Positions 24,639-33,084 of a stretch of DNA of 33,780 nt are shown piece by piece. This DNA comes from Candidatus Heimdallarchaeota archaeon (lineage in GTDB: Archaea; Asgardarchaeota; Heimdallarchaeia; Heimdallarchaeales; Heimdallarchaeaceae). The stretch's first letter is position 1. The number at the start of each line of letters is the position of its first letter. The DNA lies in NCBI GenBank assembly GCA_016840095.1, contig JAEOSZ010000094.1, forward strand, positions 1 to 33,780, read 5' to 3'. Position numbers and translations under genes: made by a program. The notes under the pieces were generated by a model. The model was not told where the DNA came from. It was given only the letters and a program-made list of their open reading frames with translations, and made no database searches.

Positions 24639-26162
24639 TTAATCTAAGCTTCCAACTTCTTTTTCAACCTCTTCAAGAATCTCACAAGATTTAACAAGAG
24701 CTTTCATTGCATTGTGATCATCAAATAAAGGTCGATCTATATCTAGGAATTCAACATGTCTTCGTATAACTTCTTTAGCTTTAGTTACACCTTTACCAAA
24801 GTTAAATTCTCTGAAGTCTAAAGCTTGAGCAGCAGCCATGAGTTCAATTCCTAAAACACCATAAGCATTATCCATGATTTGGATATTCTTCAAAGCAGTA
24901 TTCATTCCCATTGAGACAAAATCCTCTTGATCTGCTGCAGCTGGAATTGATTGTATACTTGCTGGTGTAGACAGAATTCTCATTTCTACTATTTGCATAT
25001 CAGCTGTATATTGACTAAGCATTAATCCGGACATAAGTCCTCCGTGTTTTGTTAGAAAACCAGGTAGTCCCACACTTAAAGCAGGATGATTCAACCTATT
25101 CATTCTTCTTTCAGACATTACACAAACCATTGTAATTGCTGCACCTACTAAGTCCATTGGTAAGCAAACTGGTGTCCCTTGGAAATTAGCTCCTGTCAAA
25201 GTTAATTTCTCTTCTGTGAAGAAGACAGGGTTATCACCTACACCATTCAGCTCAATTTCTACTTGAGATCTAGCCCAAGCTATGGTGTCATGAGCAGCAC
25301 CTAAAACCTGTGGTGCTGAACGCATTGAGTATGCATCTTGAACCTTAACCTTCAGTTTTCCTTCATATAAATCTCCACCTTTGAAAAGCTTTGAAAGTGC
25401 TTTAGCACACCTCACAGCTCCTGGGAATCCTCTTATTTCATGAAGCTTAGGTGTATATGGTTTCATATTACCCATTAATGCTTCAATTGACATCGCACAT
25501 GCAATTTCTGCCTGTTTCATGAAACGTTCAGCATCATATAGTGTAAGTGCACTCATCGCAGTCAGAAGATTCGACCCATTAATCGCTGCTAAACCATCAC
25601 GTGGTTGCAAACCAGGTATTTCTATACCAGCTCTATCCATAGCTTCTTTCCCTGGTAAGAGTTCACCTTCGTAGAAAGCTCTACCTTCTCCCATTAGTAG
25701 TAAAGCAATTTGAGACATAGGAGATAAATCTCCAGAAGCACCAACTGATCCCTTTTTACAAACCTCTGGTGTAACACCTTTGTTCAACATCTCTACGAAT
25801 GTTTCTGCAATAATTACCCTATTACCTGAATAACCATTCGCTAAAACATTCAATCTTCCTAACATAGCTGCTCTAACATGTTCTATTGGTGCAGGTTCTC
25901 CAATTCCTGCTGCATGATTATATATCAAATATTTCTGAAATAGCAAAACATCCTCATCTGACAATATAGTTTCTGAGAATTCTCCTATTCCAGTTGTTAT
26001 ACCATACATGATTTCTTTTGCTGCTATTTTCTCTTCAATCATATCTCGACATTTCTGCATTCGATCGATTGCATCAGGATGCAACTCTACCTTTTCATTG
26101 TATCGAGCAACATTAACAACATCTTCAATTGTTAACCCTTTACCAGTTATTACATAGGTCAT
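24639..26162 (-). CDS. hutH: Histidine ammonia-lyase, anaerobe-type variant
   Basis: This 507-residue member of the MIO-dependent aromatic ammonia-lyase family forms its cofactor from A142-S143-G144 in GSVGASGDLSP. Tyr53 (YGITTGIG) and His83 (LIYNHAAG) hold the places of the HAL catalytic and substrate residues, and Glu413 lies in DQEDFVSMG. In classical HAL the last motif is NQEDHVSM; the DQEDF form resembles, as I recall, HutH of clostridia and fusobacteria. The likely reaction is histidine to trans-urocanate and ammonia. It lies upstream of hutI on the same strand, which supports histidine as substrate. An A/T box (TTTTTTAAAATTA on the minus strand, about 26178-26190) is 15-28 nt before ATG. 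Confidence 0.88.
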   Translation of the reverse strand: MTYVITGKGLTIEDVVNVARYNEKVELHPDAIDRMQKCRDMIEEKIAAKEIMYGITTGIGEFSETILSDEDVLLFQKYLIYNHAAGIGEPAPIEHVRAAMLGRLNVLANGYSGNRVIIAETFVEMLNKGVTPEVCKKGSVGASGDLSPMSQIALLLMGEGRAFYEGELLPGKEAMDRAGIEIPGLQPRDGLAAINGSNLLTAMSALTLYDAERFMKQAEIACAMSIEALMGNMKPYTPKLHEIRGFPGAVRCAKALSKLFKGGDLYEGKLKVKVQDAYSMRSAPQVLGAAHDTIAWARSQVEIELNGVGDNPVFFTEEKLTLTGANFQGTPVCLPMDLVGAAITMVCVMSERRMNRLNHPALSVGLPGFLTKHGGLMSGLMLSQYTADMQIVEMRILSTPASIQSIPAAADQEDFVSMGMNTALKNIQIMDNAYGVLGIELMAAAQALDFREFNFGKGVTKAKEVIRRHVEFLDIDRPLFDDHNAMKALVKSCEILEEVEKEVGSLD

Positions 26163-26296
26163 AATCTTATCCCATTATTTAATTTTAAAAAATCTTTGGA
26201 CGCTTTGTTTAAAATATTTCCCCAATGTAGTTAAAAATTGCAAAAAATAAGATTTTTAGTAAAGATAATTATTTTGAAGGAGCATAACGAATAAAT

Positions 26297-26307
26297 AATA
26301 TAAAAGG
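26297..26307 (+). promoter_or_regulatory. TATA box of the second ammonia-lyase gene
   Basis: AATATAAAAGG is centred about 25 nt before the ATG at 26326, predicting a leaderless transcript. The GGTAGGAG just after it (26306-26313) is 12 nt from the ATG, too far for a normal ribosome-binding site. Confidence 0.6.
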
Positions 26308-26325
26308 TAGGAGTACTAGATAACA

Positions 26326-27870
26326 ATGGGTCAGGAAACTGTAGTTTTAGATGGAGATTCTTTAACAATCAAATCCTTGATTGAAGTAACAAGGAAAGGA
26401 AAATCAGTACAACTAAGTGAAGAAGCTAAAAGAAGAATAAAAGAATCCCGCAAAATAATCGAATCCAAACTTGATAAAGATGAAATAATTTATGGAGTAT
26501 CGACTGGTTTTGGAAAACTATCTGATGCAGTTATTTCTCCTTCAGAAAGAGGAAGTTTACAAACCAACCTAATCAAATCACACAGTATTGGTTTTGGTCC
26601 ATATTTACCTGATGAAATTGTTTTAGGTGCAATGGTTATAGAACTAAATTCCTTTTGTAGAGGAGCAAGTGGAATTCGAATAGATATTGCTGAACTACTT
26701 CAAAAACTAATAAATGAAAAGGTTATTCCACTGGTCCCAAGCATAGGTTCTTTAGGTGCAAGTGGAGATCTTTCACCTCTAGCATACATAGCAAGAATCC
26801 TCATAGGTGAGGGAAAAGCAAGATTCAAGAATGAGGTGTTCAAAGGTGCTGAAATTCTTAACAAAATTGGGGAAAAGCCTATAGATCTGCAAGCAAAGGA
26901 AGGATTATCACTAATAAACGGAACTCATGTATTAACATCATTTGCTGCACACTCAATTTATGATTCAATCAATATTTTAGAAAATTCAGTACTGGCTGTT
27001 GGATTGACCTTAGAAGCTTTTGATGGTAATGCTAAAGCGTTTTCTTCTTTTGTATCCAACTTACGTCCCCATAAAGGACAGATTAAATTTGCTCAAGCTG
27101 TGTTAGATATTCTAGAAGGAAGTAGTTTACTTGTTACTGAACCTAAAAGAATTCAAGATCCATATTCGTTAAGATGTTCTCCACAAGTTCATGGTGCCGT
27201 TCTTGATGTTATTTGCCACTGTAAGAGTGTAGTTGAGACTGAGTTAAATTCAACTACTGATAATCCGCTTATAAATTTAGAAACCTCAGAAGTAATTTCT
27301 GGAGGAAATTTCCATGGGGAACCTGTAGGATTAGCTATGGATTATCTTTCTATTGCAATGACTGATCTGGGAAATATCTCTGAACGAAGAGTTAATCTTC
27401 TATTGGATGCAACAATATCTGGACTTCCCTCATTTCTAATCAAAGAATCAGGATTGAATTCAGGGCTAATGATGATACAGTATGTTGATGCAGCAATTGC
27501 TGCGGAAAATAAAATCCTAGCTTCTCCTGCTTCAATTGATAATATTTCTGTTTCTGCTAACCAAGAAGATCATGTTTCTATGGGTTTTACTGCAAGTAAA
27601 AAGGCCTATCAATTAGTTAGAAACATTGTTCAAATGATTGCTATTGAATTCTATACAGCATATCAAGCTTTAGGATTCAAGAAAGATAGAGAGAAGATAT
27701 CTGAAATTATATTAGAGATTTTTAATTTTATTAGTAAAGATATTCCACTACTAACTGAAGACAAATTCTTTGATGAGGAAGTAGATTGGATTGCAGGGAA
27801 AATTGAAAATCGAGTATTTACAGATATGACCAAGAAGAAAATAGGTTTATTTTTTGGTGATCATTTGTGA
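26326..27870 (+). CDS. hutH: Histidine ammonia-lyase, classical type (second copy)
   Basis: A 514-residue MIO enzyme with cofactor triad A145-S146-G147 in GSLGASGDLSP, Tyr56 (YGVSTGFG), the LIKSHSIG segment with His86, and NQEDHVSMG. All three specificity spots match histidine ammonia-lyase rather than phenylalanine (FL) or tyrosine (HL) lyases. It is clearly different in sequence from the neighbouring leftward HAL, so the two are not a fresh duplication; they look like distinct subfamilies brought together. Its last bases (GTGA) overlap the start of the metallophosphoesterase, giving an operon. A related aminomutase activity cannot be ruled out, but the QEDH motif argues against it. Confidence 0.88.
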   Translation: MGQETVVLDGDSLTIKSLIEVTRKGKSVQLSEEAKRRIKESRKIIESKLDKDEIIYGVSTGFGKLSDAVISPSERGSLQTNLIKSHSIGFGPYLPDEIVLGAMVIELNSFCRGASGIRIDIAELLQKLINEKVIPLVPSIGSLGASGDLSPLAYIARILIGEGKARFKNEVFKGAEILNKIGEKPIDLQAKEGLSLINGTHVLTSFAAHSIYDSINILENSVLAVGLTLEAFDGNAKAFSSFVSNLRPHKGQIKFAQAVLDILEGSSLLVTEPKRIQDPYSLRCSPQVHGAVLDVICHCKSVVETELNSTTDNPLINLETSEVISGGNFHGEPVGLAMDYLSIAMTDLGNISERRVNLLLDATISGLPSFLIKESGLNSGLMMIQYVDAAIAAENKILASPASIDNISVSANQEDHVSMGFTASKKAYQLVRNIVQMIAIEFYTAYQALGFKKDREKISEIILEIFNFISKDIPLLTEDKFFDEEVDWIAGKIENRVFTDMTKKKIGLFFGDHL

Positions 27871-28724
27871 AATTCTCTATCATCGGTGATTTACATGGAA
27901 GTTCAGTTTACTTGAGATATATAAGACGAAAAATAAAGAAAACAGATGCACTTTTCATAACTGGAGACATTGCTGGAACTCTATCATATCGTTTGATTCT
28001 CAAATCAATTGTGAAGAATAGGAAGATATCTAGAGAAAAATATGCTGAACTAGTATATGGTAAATATCTCTCTGAATTTGTTAAATTTCAGAAAAGAACT
28101 GCAAGTAGAATATTCAAAATTCTCTCCAAAGCAAAAATTCCAATCTTTTTTACTCATGGAAACAGTGACTCAGAAGAAGTATTAGAATTTTTCAAGAAAT
28201 ACACAGAAAGAAATAATCTATTTCATTATATGGGAAATTCAGTAGAGAAGAATAACAATCTAATAGTTGCAGGATATGGTTATTGCTCTCCAGCCGAATA
28301 TAGAACCCCATTTCAGACTCCAGGAGAAAAAAATAACGAGGAAATAATAGAAGATTTGACTTTATTAGAAAATCAAATTCAAAAATATAAGAAGAACAAT
28401 CATAGTCTGATTATTGGATTATTTCATGAACCTCCTAAAAATACAAAACTAGATTTTATTGATTGGAAATCTACACATTCAGGAAGTGATCTGATTCTTA
28501 ATCATTTACTGAATGTTCCCTATGACATAATATTTGCAGGACATATTCATGAATCACAGAATTACGAGATAAAAGATAATAAGATTCTGGTAAATCCTGG
28601 GTCAATTATTAATAGAAAATGGGCAATCGTTGATTCTGATAGCAAGACTGTTTCTTTGAAGAAGATACCATTCATTCTCTCTGTAAAAGGTTTCATCTAT
28701 CGAACCAGAGAAACTTTCAAATAA
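27867..28724 (+). CDS. Calcineurin-like metallophosphoesterase
   Basis: The 285-residue protein shows the dimetal phosphoesterase motifs in order: GDLHG at 7-11 (D8, H10), GDIAG at 33-37 (D34), HGNSD at 97-101 (H97, N99), a later FHEPP, and GHIHES near the end. The start is a GTG at 27867 that overlaps the ammonia-lyase stop as GTGA, so translation is coupled. A charged helical insertion (about 45-90) lies between motifs II and III. Relatives include phosphodiesterases of the YfcE/MJ0936 group and small-molecule or protein phosphatases; the substrate cannot be read from sequence. Its tie to a histidine-degrading enzyme is unexplained. Confidence 0.88.
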   Translation: MKFSIIGDLHGSSVYLRYIRRKIKKTDALFITGDIAGTLSYRLILKSIVKNRKISREKYAELVYGKYLSEFVKFQKRTASRIFKILSKAKIPIFFTHGNSDSEEVLEFFKKYTERNNLFHYMGNSVEKNNNLIVAGYGYCSPAEYRTPFQTPGEKNNEEIIEDLTLLENQIQKYKKNNHSLIIGLFHEPPKNTKLDFIDWKSTHSGSDLILNHLLNVPYDIIFAGHIHESQNYEIKDNKILVNPGSIINRKWAIVDSDSKTVSLKKIPFILSVKGFIYRTRETFK

Positions 28725-28804
28725 AAATGTAAGAACTAACCGAAAATTTAATAAGGATTCATTTTTACTGTAATTTACTCAAAAATAGTTAAAAGAGAGA
28801 TAGT

Positions 28805-29941
28805 ATGATTCCTGTTGTTGATATAGATATTAAGGAACGTGAAATGAAGGCGGTTCAAGATGTTATAAAGAGTAAATATCTTGTTGAGGGTCCTAATGCG
28901 CGTTCATTTGAAGAAAAATTCGCTAAGTTTAGTGGATCCAAATTCGCTTCAACCATTGTAAATGGAACTTGTGCTTTACATCTTGCTATGGTGGCATTAG
29001 ATATAGGTCCTAAAGACGAAGTAATCACAACTCCATATACGTTTGTAGCATCATCTAATACAATCCTCTTCTCTGGTGCAATACCCATTTTTGCAGATAT
29101 AGATAAGGAAACCTTTAACATAGATCCAGAGAAAATTGAGGAGAAAATTTCTGAAAAAACTAAAGCTATAATGCCAGTTCATATTTTCGGAAATCCTTGC
29201 GATATGAAAGCAATAATGGATATTGCTGAAGATAGAAACTTAATTGTAATTGAGGATTGTGCGCAAGGGCATGGTGCAGCAATAGATGGTACTCATGTAG
29301 GTAATTTTGGAAGTGTAGGTTGTTTTTCCTTTTATGGCACTAAAAATCTTATTGGTGGAGAAGGAGGAGCAGTTATCACAAATGATGAAGAGCTATTTGA
29401 GAAAATGAAGAGTATTAAGAATCATGGTAGAAGTCCAGCAGGTGGATATGATCATTACTTAATTGGTTATAATTATCGTATGACTGATATGACAGCAGCA
29501 ATAATGAATGTTCAGATGGATAGAGCAGATGAAATTATTTCAAAAAGACACGATACAGGAGACAAATACAGAGAAGCACTTAGTGAGTTTAAAGATATAT
29601 TTGTCCAGAAAGTTCTACCAGGACATCAACATTCGGATTACATCATGGCTCCATTGATAGTTAATAACAAATTTTCGCAAAGTGAAGTTATCGAGTATCT
29701 TAAATCTAAAAATGTTGGATCTAGATCGATATACAGTAAACTTGCTTATCAACAGCCTTGTTACCAAGATTTAACCTCATGGCATTTGTCAAGAGTTATT
29801 GATTATCCAGATTATTCAAAAGTTAAATGCTCAACTGCAGAATATGTTGCTCAAAATCATTTTGAAATTCCAATGGTTACGTCATTGACCGATGAATCTA
29901 TCAATTACATTATTGAAGTAATGAATGAATATTTCAATTGA
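28805..29941 (+). CDS. DegT/DnrJ/EryC1/StrS-family sugar aminotransferase
   Basis: A fold-type I PLP enzyme of 378 residues. The opening IPVVDIDIKEREMKAVQDVIKS, NGTCALHLAMVALDI (53-67), EDCAQGHGA (150-158) and the lysine motif CFSFYGTKNLIGGEGGA with K180 match aminotransferases of the DegT family that make amino sugars such as perosamine, or related 4-amino-4,6-dideoxy sugars on nucleotide carriers. The product could feed archaeal N-glycans or surface polysaccharide. No sugar dehydratase, acetyltransferase or glycosyltransferase is nearby, so the pathway is not resolved. Upstream, TTTAATAAGG near 28746-28755 may be the TATA box, and GAGAGAT lies just before the ATG. Confidence 0.9.
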   Translation: MIPVVDIDIKEREMKAVQDVIKSKYLVEGPNARSFEEKFAKFSGSKFASTIVNGTCALHLAMVALDIGPKDEVITTPYTFVASSNTILFSGAIPIFADIDKETFNIDPEKIEEKISEKTKAIMPVHIFGNPCDMKAIMDIAEDRNLIVIEDCAQGHGAAIDGTHVGNFGSVGCFSFYGTKNLIGGEGGAVITNDEELFEKMKSIKNHGRSPAGGYDHYLIGYNYRMTDMTAAIMNVQMDRADEIISKRHDTGDKYREALSEFKDIFVQKVLPGHQHSDYIMAPLIVNNKFSQSEVIEYLKSKNVGSRSIYSKLAYQQPCYQDLTSWHLSRVIDYPDYSKVKCSTAEYVAQNHFEIPMVTSLTDESINYIIEVMNEYFN

Positions 29942-29985
29942 AATAGTCAATACTGAATCTTTTTCTCTTTTTCTATGTTTTTTTG
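29930..29985 (+). terminator. Palindrome plus T-tracts after the aminotransferase gene
   Basis: A perfect 16-nt palindrome TATTTCAATTGAAATA (29930-29945) spans the stop codon and is followed by CTTTTTCTCTTTTTC and TTTTTTT at about 29959-29985. The T-tracts are probably the effective signal. Confidence 0.55.
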
Positions 29986-30049
29986 CTAAATAACTAGGGA
30001 TTCTTTCGAAAAGCTTTTTTGATTATAGTGAGAATTATGAGTGAGTATA

Positions 30050-30955
30050 ATGAGTGATATAGGTAGTGATGACTTTCCGCTATACATGTCTTCAGCAATT
30101 ATTGAAGAAAAGGAGCATGTTGAAATCGTTGTAATTTATGAAGGAGAAGGGGTTGGAATCGATAATGTTCTACTCATAGGTAAAAGTAACAATTTACAAC
30201 AAGACATTTCAAAAGCAGCTTTATTTACAAAAGAAGACAAAGTTGGAAGAGCAGCTTATAAAATATCTTTTCCTATATGGGAAGATGGTTCGTTTCAAGC
30301 AGTTGTTGAAAAAGAAGGAAAATTCATTTATGAACCTGGAGAAGCTCATAATCTAGTTTTTCGTGGTCGAGGAGTATTTTTGGATCTTAGAAAAATATTC
30401 CACTTATCAAAAGAAATCCAGAAACCAAAACAAAAAACTAAGAAAAAAGGAAAAGAAGCAGCAGAAGAAGTTGTAACTGAAGAGCCAGAAATAAAACATA
30501 CTGAAGCTCCTGCATATGATGACTTCAATATGTTATCTCTTAAACCAAAGGATTTCAAGATATTCACACCAGAGTTGAAAGGAAAACTTATACAAGTTCT
30601 TGATTATCTTGAGAACGACAAAAGTCAATCACTCGTCTTTGATACTGTTATCCTTCCAGAAGTAGCCAGATCTCTTAAAATCTGTATAAATGAAGAACTA
30701 AGAGCTTCGGTCTATGATGTTTGTTTTCCAGTAATTATTTTTATAGAAAAGGCACTTATATTTAGCAATATGATTCATAAACAATTAGAAAAAGAGGAAT
30801 CAAAAGAACGGTATAAGAGGGAAGTTATAGATAGAATTCCAGAGTTTAGGAAAACTTTAGAAGTAACAGAATTTCATCGCGCAACAGATCTAATTAAAAG
30901 AGATTATGATGATGACATTCATTCACTGAAAATGAAGTTTTACGAGGAGATTTAA
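30050..30955 (+). CDS. Unknown two-part protein (beta-rich N-domain, charged linker, helical C-domain)
   Basis: I do not recognise this family. The first 120 or so residues alternate short hydrophobic strands (VEIVVIYEG, AAYKISFPIWEDG, FQAVVEKEG), suggesting an Ig-like or carbohydrate-module-like beta sandwich. A Lys/Glu-rich linker (about residues 127-155, KPKQKTKKKGKEAAEE) follows, then an alpha-helical domain of about 140 residues. No signal peptide or TM helix is present, so it is cytoplasmic. ATG 30050 is chosen; a GTG nine bases upstream is in frame. The stop codon shares TTAA with the convergent kinase-like gene. It may be a scaffold or adaptor, but nothing proves this. Confidence 0.7.
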   Translation: MSDIGSDDFPLYMSSAIIEEKEHVEIVVIYEGEGVGIDNVLLIGKSNNLQQDISKAALFTKEDKVGRAAYKISFPIWEDGSFQAVVEKEGKFIYEPGEAHNLVFRGRGVFLDLRKIFHLSKEIQKPKQKTKKKGKEAAEEVVTEEPEIKHTEAPAYDDFNMLSLKPKDFKIFTPELKGKLIQVLDYLENDKSQSLVFDTVILPEVARSLKICINEELRASVYDVCFPVIIFIEKALIFSNMIHKQLEKEESKERYKREVIDRIPEFRKTLEVTEFHRATDLIKRDYDDDIHSLKMKFYEEI

Positions 30956-32118
30956 TCAGAGCTTTGTATGTTTATCTTTGTTAGTTTATACTGGTGATAA
31001 GCAGTTAATACTTTGATATAACCATTCCTTATATCAGGTACATTTATTGGAGAGTCAAGATCTAATTCAAGTTGATCTATTGTTTCCAATTTTTGTTCTG
31101 ACGAGAGAATCACAAATTTAATGCTTCTTGCATTGATCAAAACTCTGGAGCTTATTTGTTGATTACCGCGTCCTAAAAGAAAACCTTGACCACCTATCGG
31201 AGTAAGAATGATAGTAATATCTTTATCTTTTGTAAGTTCAAACAACTTTTGTTCATTTACATCTCGGTTAACAATTTTACCATTTTCAAAGAAGTCTACT
31301 CCTAGTAAAGTTTTTTCAACATTTATAGCTTTTAACACATGGTAGACAGTGCTTCCAGTTCCCAAAACAACGTTGCTTTCATTGAGATCATGTTCTTCTT
31401 TCAATTCTAGTGCCATTGCTTCATAAGTCTCCACAGATGTTATTGAAGAGGAAATCTTTCCTCCTTGTATCAAACCTGTTTTCTGGGGAACCATTAAATG
31501 TCCGAAAAGAGTTGCATGAACTTTGTTTTCTCTAAACAATGCTTCATTTACATCCATAACATCTTCTGCAGCAGTAATTAATTCTTCAGCTACTAAATCT
31601 TCCATAATCTCTCCCAGATCTTGGGGATGATAAAGAAAACATCCACTGAACATTTTCACTCCAGAAGGAATTCCTAAAGTAGGGATTTTATCCTCTATAA
31701 CTGAAGCAACATCTCTTGCGGTTCCATCTCCACCCACAAAAAGTATTAAATCAACTTCTTTTTCCAGAAATACTCTACATGCTTCTTGTGTATCTTCAGC
31801 AGCAGTTCTCTCCTCTAAAGGAGTGTAAACTAAATCTTTCTCAAAGGAAAACTCTTCTAGAATTTTTGCTCCCATTGGATTATCACAATAATAAAAAATT
31901 AATGGTAAATTAGGTGATAATGATGACAGTGCTTTTTTAACTCTTCCAAAAGAATACTGCTCTCCGCTTTCGAAATATTCCCAAGCTTCTTCTATTAAAT
32001 CAGTTCCTTTCCACCCTTTCTTACCACCTAATCCAGCAATGGGATTAACTAGAAATCCTACTTTGAATAACACAAGCTTGTTTAAAACAAAGGTTAGATT
32101 AAGTTTTTCATCTGGCAT
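30952..32118 (-). CDS. ATP-NAD kinase-like protein (COG3199 type)
   Basis: The 388 residues contain the diacylglycerol/NAD-kinase fold signature GGDGTARD (129-136), the phosphate-loop-like LVNPIAGLGGKKGWKGTD (23-40), and GIPSGVKMFSGCF (149-161). These match the archaeal and bacterial COG3199 group, predicted polyphosphate/ATP-NAD kinases distinct from canonical NadK. A likely reaction is phosphorylation of NAD or a related nucleotide or lipid-like alcohol. It is the last gene of a three-gene leftward operon, 22 nt after the second membrane-protein gene. Length and motifs are complete. Substrate is not established for this group. Confidence 0.85.
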   Translation of the reverse strand: MPDEKLNLTFVLNKLVLFKVGFLVNPIAGLGGKKGWKGTDLIEEAWEYFESGEQYSFGRVKKALSSLSPNLPLIFYYCDNPMGAKILEEFSFEKDLVYTPLEERTAAEDTQEACRVFLEKEVDLILFVGGDGTARDVASVIEDKIPTLGIPSGVKMFSGCFLYHPQDLGEIMEDLVAEELITAAEDVMDVNEALFRENKVHATLFGHLMVPQKTGLIQGGKISSSITSVETYEAMALELKEEHDLNESNVVLGTGSTVYHVLKAINVEKTLLGVDFFENGKIVNRDVNEQKLFELTKDKDITIILTPIGGQGFLLGRGNQQISSRVLINARSIKFVILSSEQKLETIDQLELDLDSPINVPDIRNGYIKVLTAYHQYKLTKINIQSSD

Positions 32119-32140
32119 GAAAAAGAAAATGAGGAGAACT

Positions 32141-32689
32141 TTACTTGTTCTCTTGGTTAGTAGTGAGTTTCCTTAAACCTAAAAATTGGAAGACTGATGC
32201 AATAATTGGTGATACTAACTGCATCCAAAAAATCCAATAATTATAAGGTACCTTGACCATGTAAACTAGAATATCTGATGACAAAGAACTTAGAACTGTA
32301 TCTGTAAGAAACGGTTCAGGAATTTGGTAAATTAGATTTATTGAGTGATTTGTTAAAGGTAAAATCACTGCCAGTACTAAAATAATTGTAATAGCTGGAA
32401 GAATGAATGTATTGAGCATTTTTGGTTTCATATACGTTAAATAGAATAGATTCCCGATAAACAACAGACTGCTAATAATGAATATTATACCCATAATTAT
32501 CATCAAAGTTACTGTTGGTTGAAGATCATGTCCATGACCCAAGCTAGCTACTATAAAGGGTTTCAACTGTGAATGAAGTTTGAAGAAATGCGTTATATCA
32601 ACAGCAAACAGGAATGTTGTAAATAACCAAAATGTTGTAGAAATAATTCCAAAGATATTTTTGGAGTAGATGGAAAAATCATATCTCAT
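32141..32689 (-). CDS. Four-TM membrane protein in the kinase operon
   Basis: This 182-residue protein has hydrophobic segments near 12-32, 60-86, 93-112 and 148-170. No recognised family. An extended segment (33-58) with GHGHD has two His and one Asp that might bind metal. It overlaps the upstream membrane-protein gene by 4 nt (ATGA type) and sits 22 nt before the kinase-like gene, so the three are co-transcribed and translationally coupled. The two membrane proteins probably assemble together. Confidence 0.72.
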   Translation of the reverse strand: MRYDFSIYSKNIFGIISTTFWLFTTFLFAVDITHFFKLHSQLKPFIVASLGHGHDLQPTVTLMIIMGIIFIISSLLFIGNLFYLTYMKPKMLNTFILPAITIILVLAVILPLTNHSINLIYQIPEPFLTDTVLSSLSSDILVYMVKVPYNYWIFWMQLVSPIIASVFQFLGLRKLTTNQENK

Positions 32690-33084
32690 TCTTCTTTTCC
32701 TCCTGCAGGTGCGGGTTGTTTCTTCTTAACAGGGAAATAGAGATTTAACACTTTACCAATGTGTAATTCTTTACCTAGTTTTCTCTCAAGCACTTTTACA
32801 TGGAGCTGATACGATAAGAATAAACCAGCTACAATTATGAAATATGCCAGAATAGATAATGCAGGATCTAAAGAAAGTGTAGTTGGATCAGCATCCAAAA
32901 AGAACATTGGATAACCAAACATAGCAACTATCCAGATTAATCCCCACATACTGAAATTCAAAAACCAACCACGGGTTGTCCATTCTCCAATAATCGCAGT
33001 AAAAAGAAAAGTTAGTATTATTCCTATTACTAAATAAGCTAAGCCATATATTAACAATAGATGCCTTTTTTTAAATTCAGTCAC
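32686..33084 (-). CDS. Three-TM membrane protein, first gene of the kinase operon
   Basis: The 132 residues hold hydrophobic segments near 8-32, 44-63 and 75-93, then a charged tail (97-132) ending in a Pro/Ala/Gly/Lys-rich stretch (VKKKQPAPAGGKEE). The family is unknown. Its last four bases overlap the start of the next membrane-protein gene. A leftward promoter must lie just upstream; A/T-rich boxes (TTAAACTTAAAAC on the minus strand, about 33107-33119) fit. Confidence 0.7.
   Translation of the reverse strand: MTEFKKRHLLLIYGLAYLVIGIILTFLFTAIIGEWTTRGWFLNFSMWGLIWIVAMFGYPMFFLDADPTTLSLDPALSILAYFIIVAGLFLSYQLHVKVLERKLGKELHIGKVLNLYFPVKKKQPAPAGGKEE

Noticed and set aside
30346..30567. Antisense frame inside the unknown protein gene
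   Set aside because: A shadow of the Lys/Glu-rich linker on the other strand; no promoter, ribosome site or recognisable domain.
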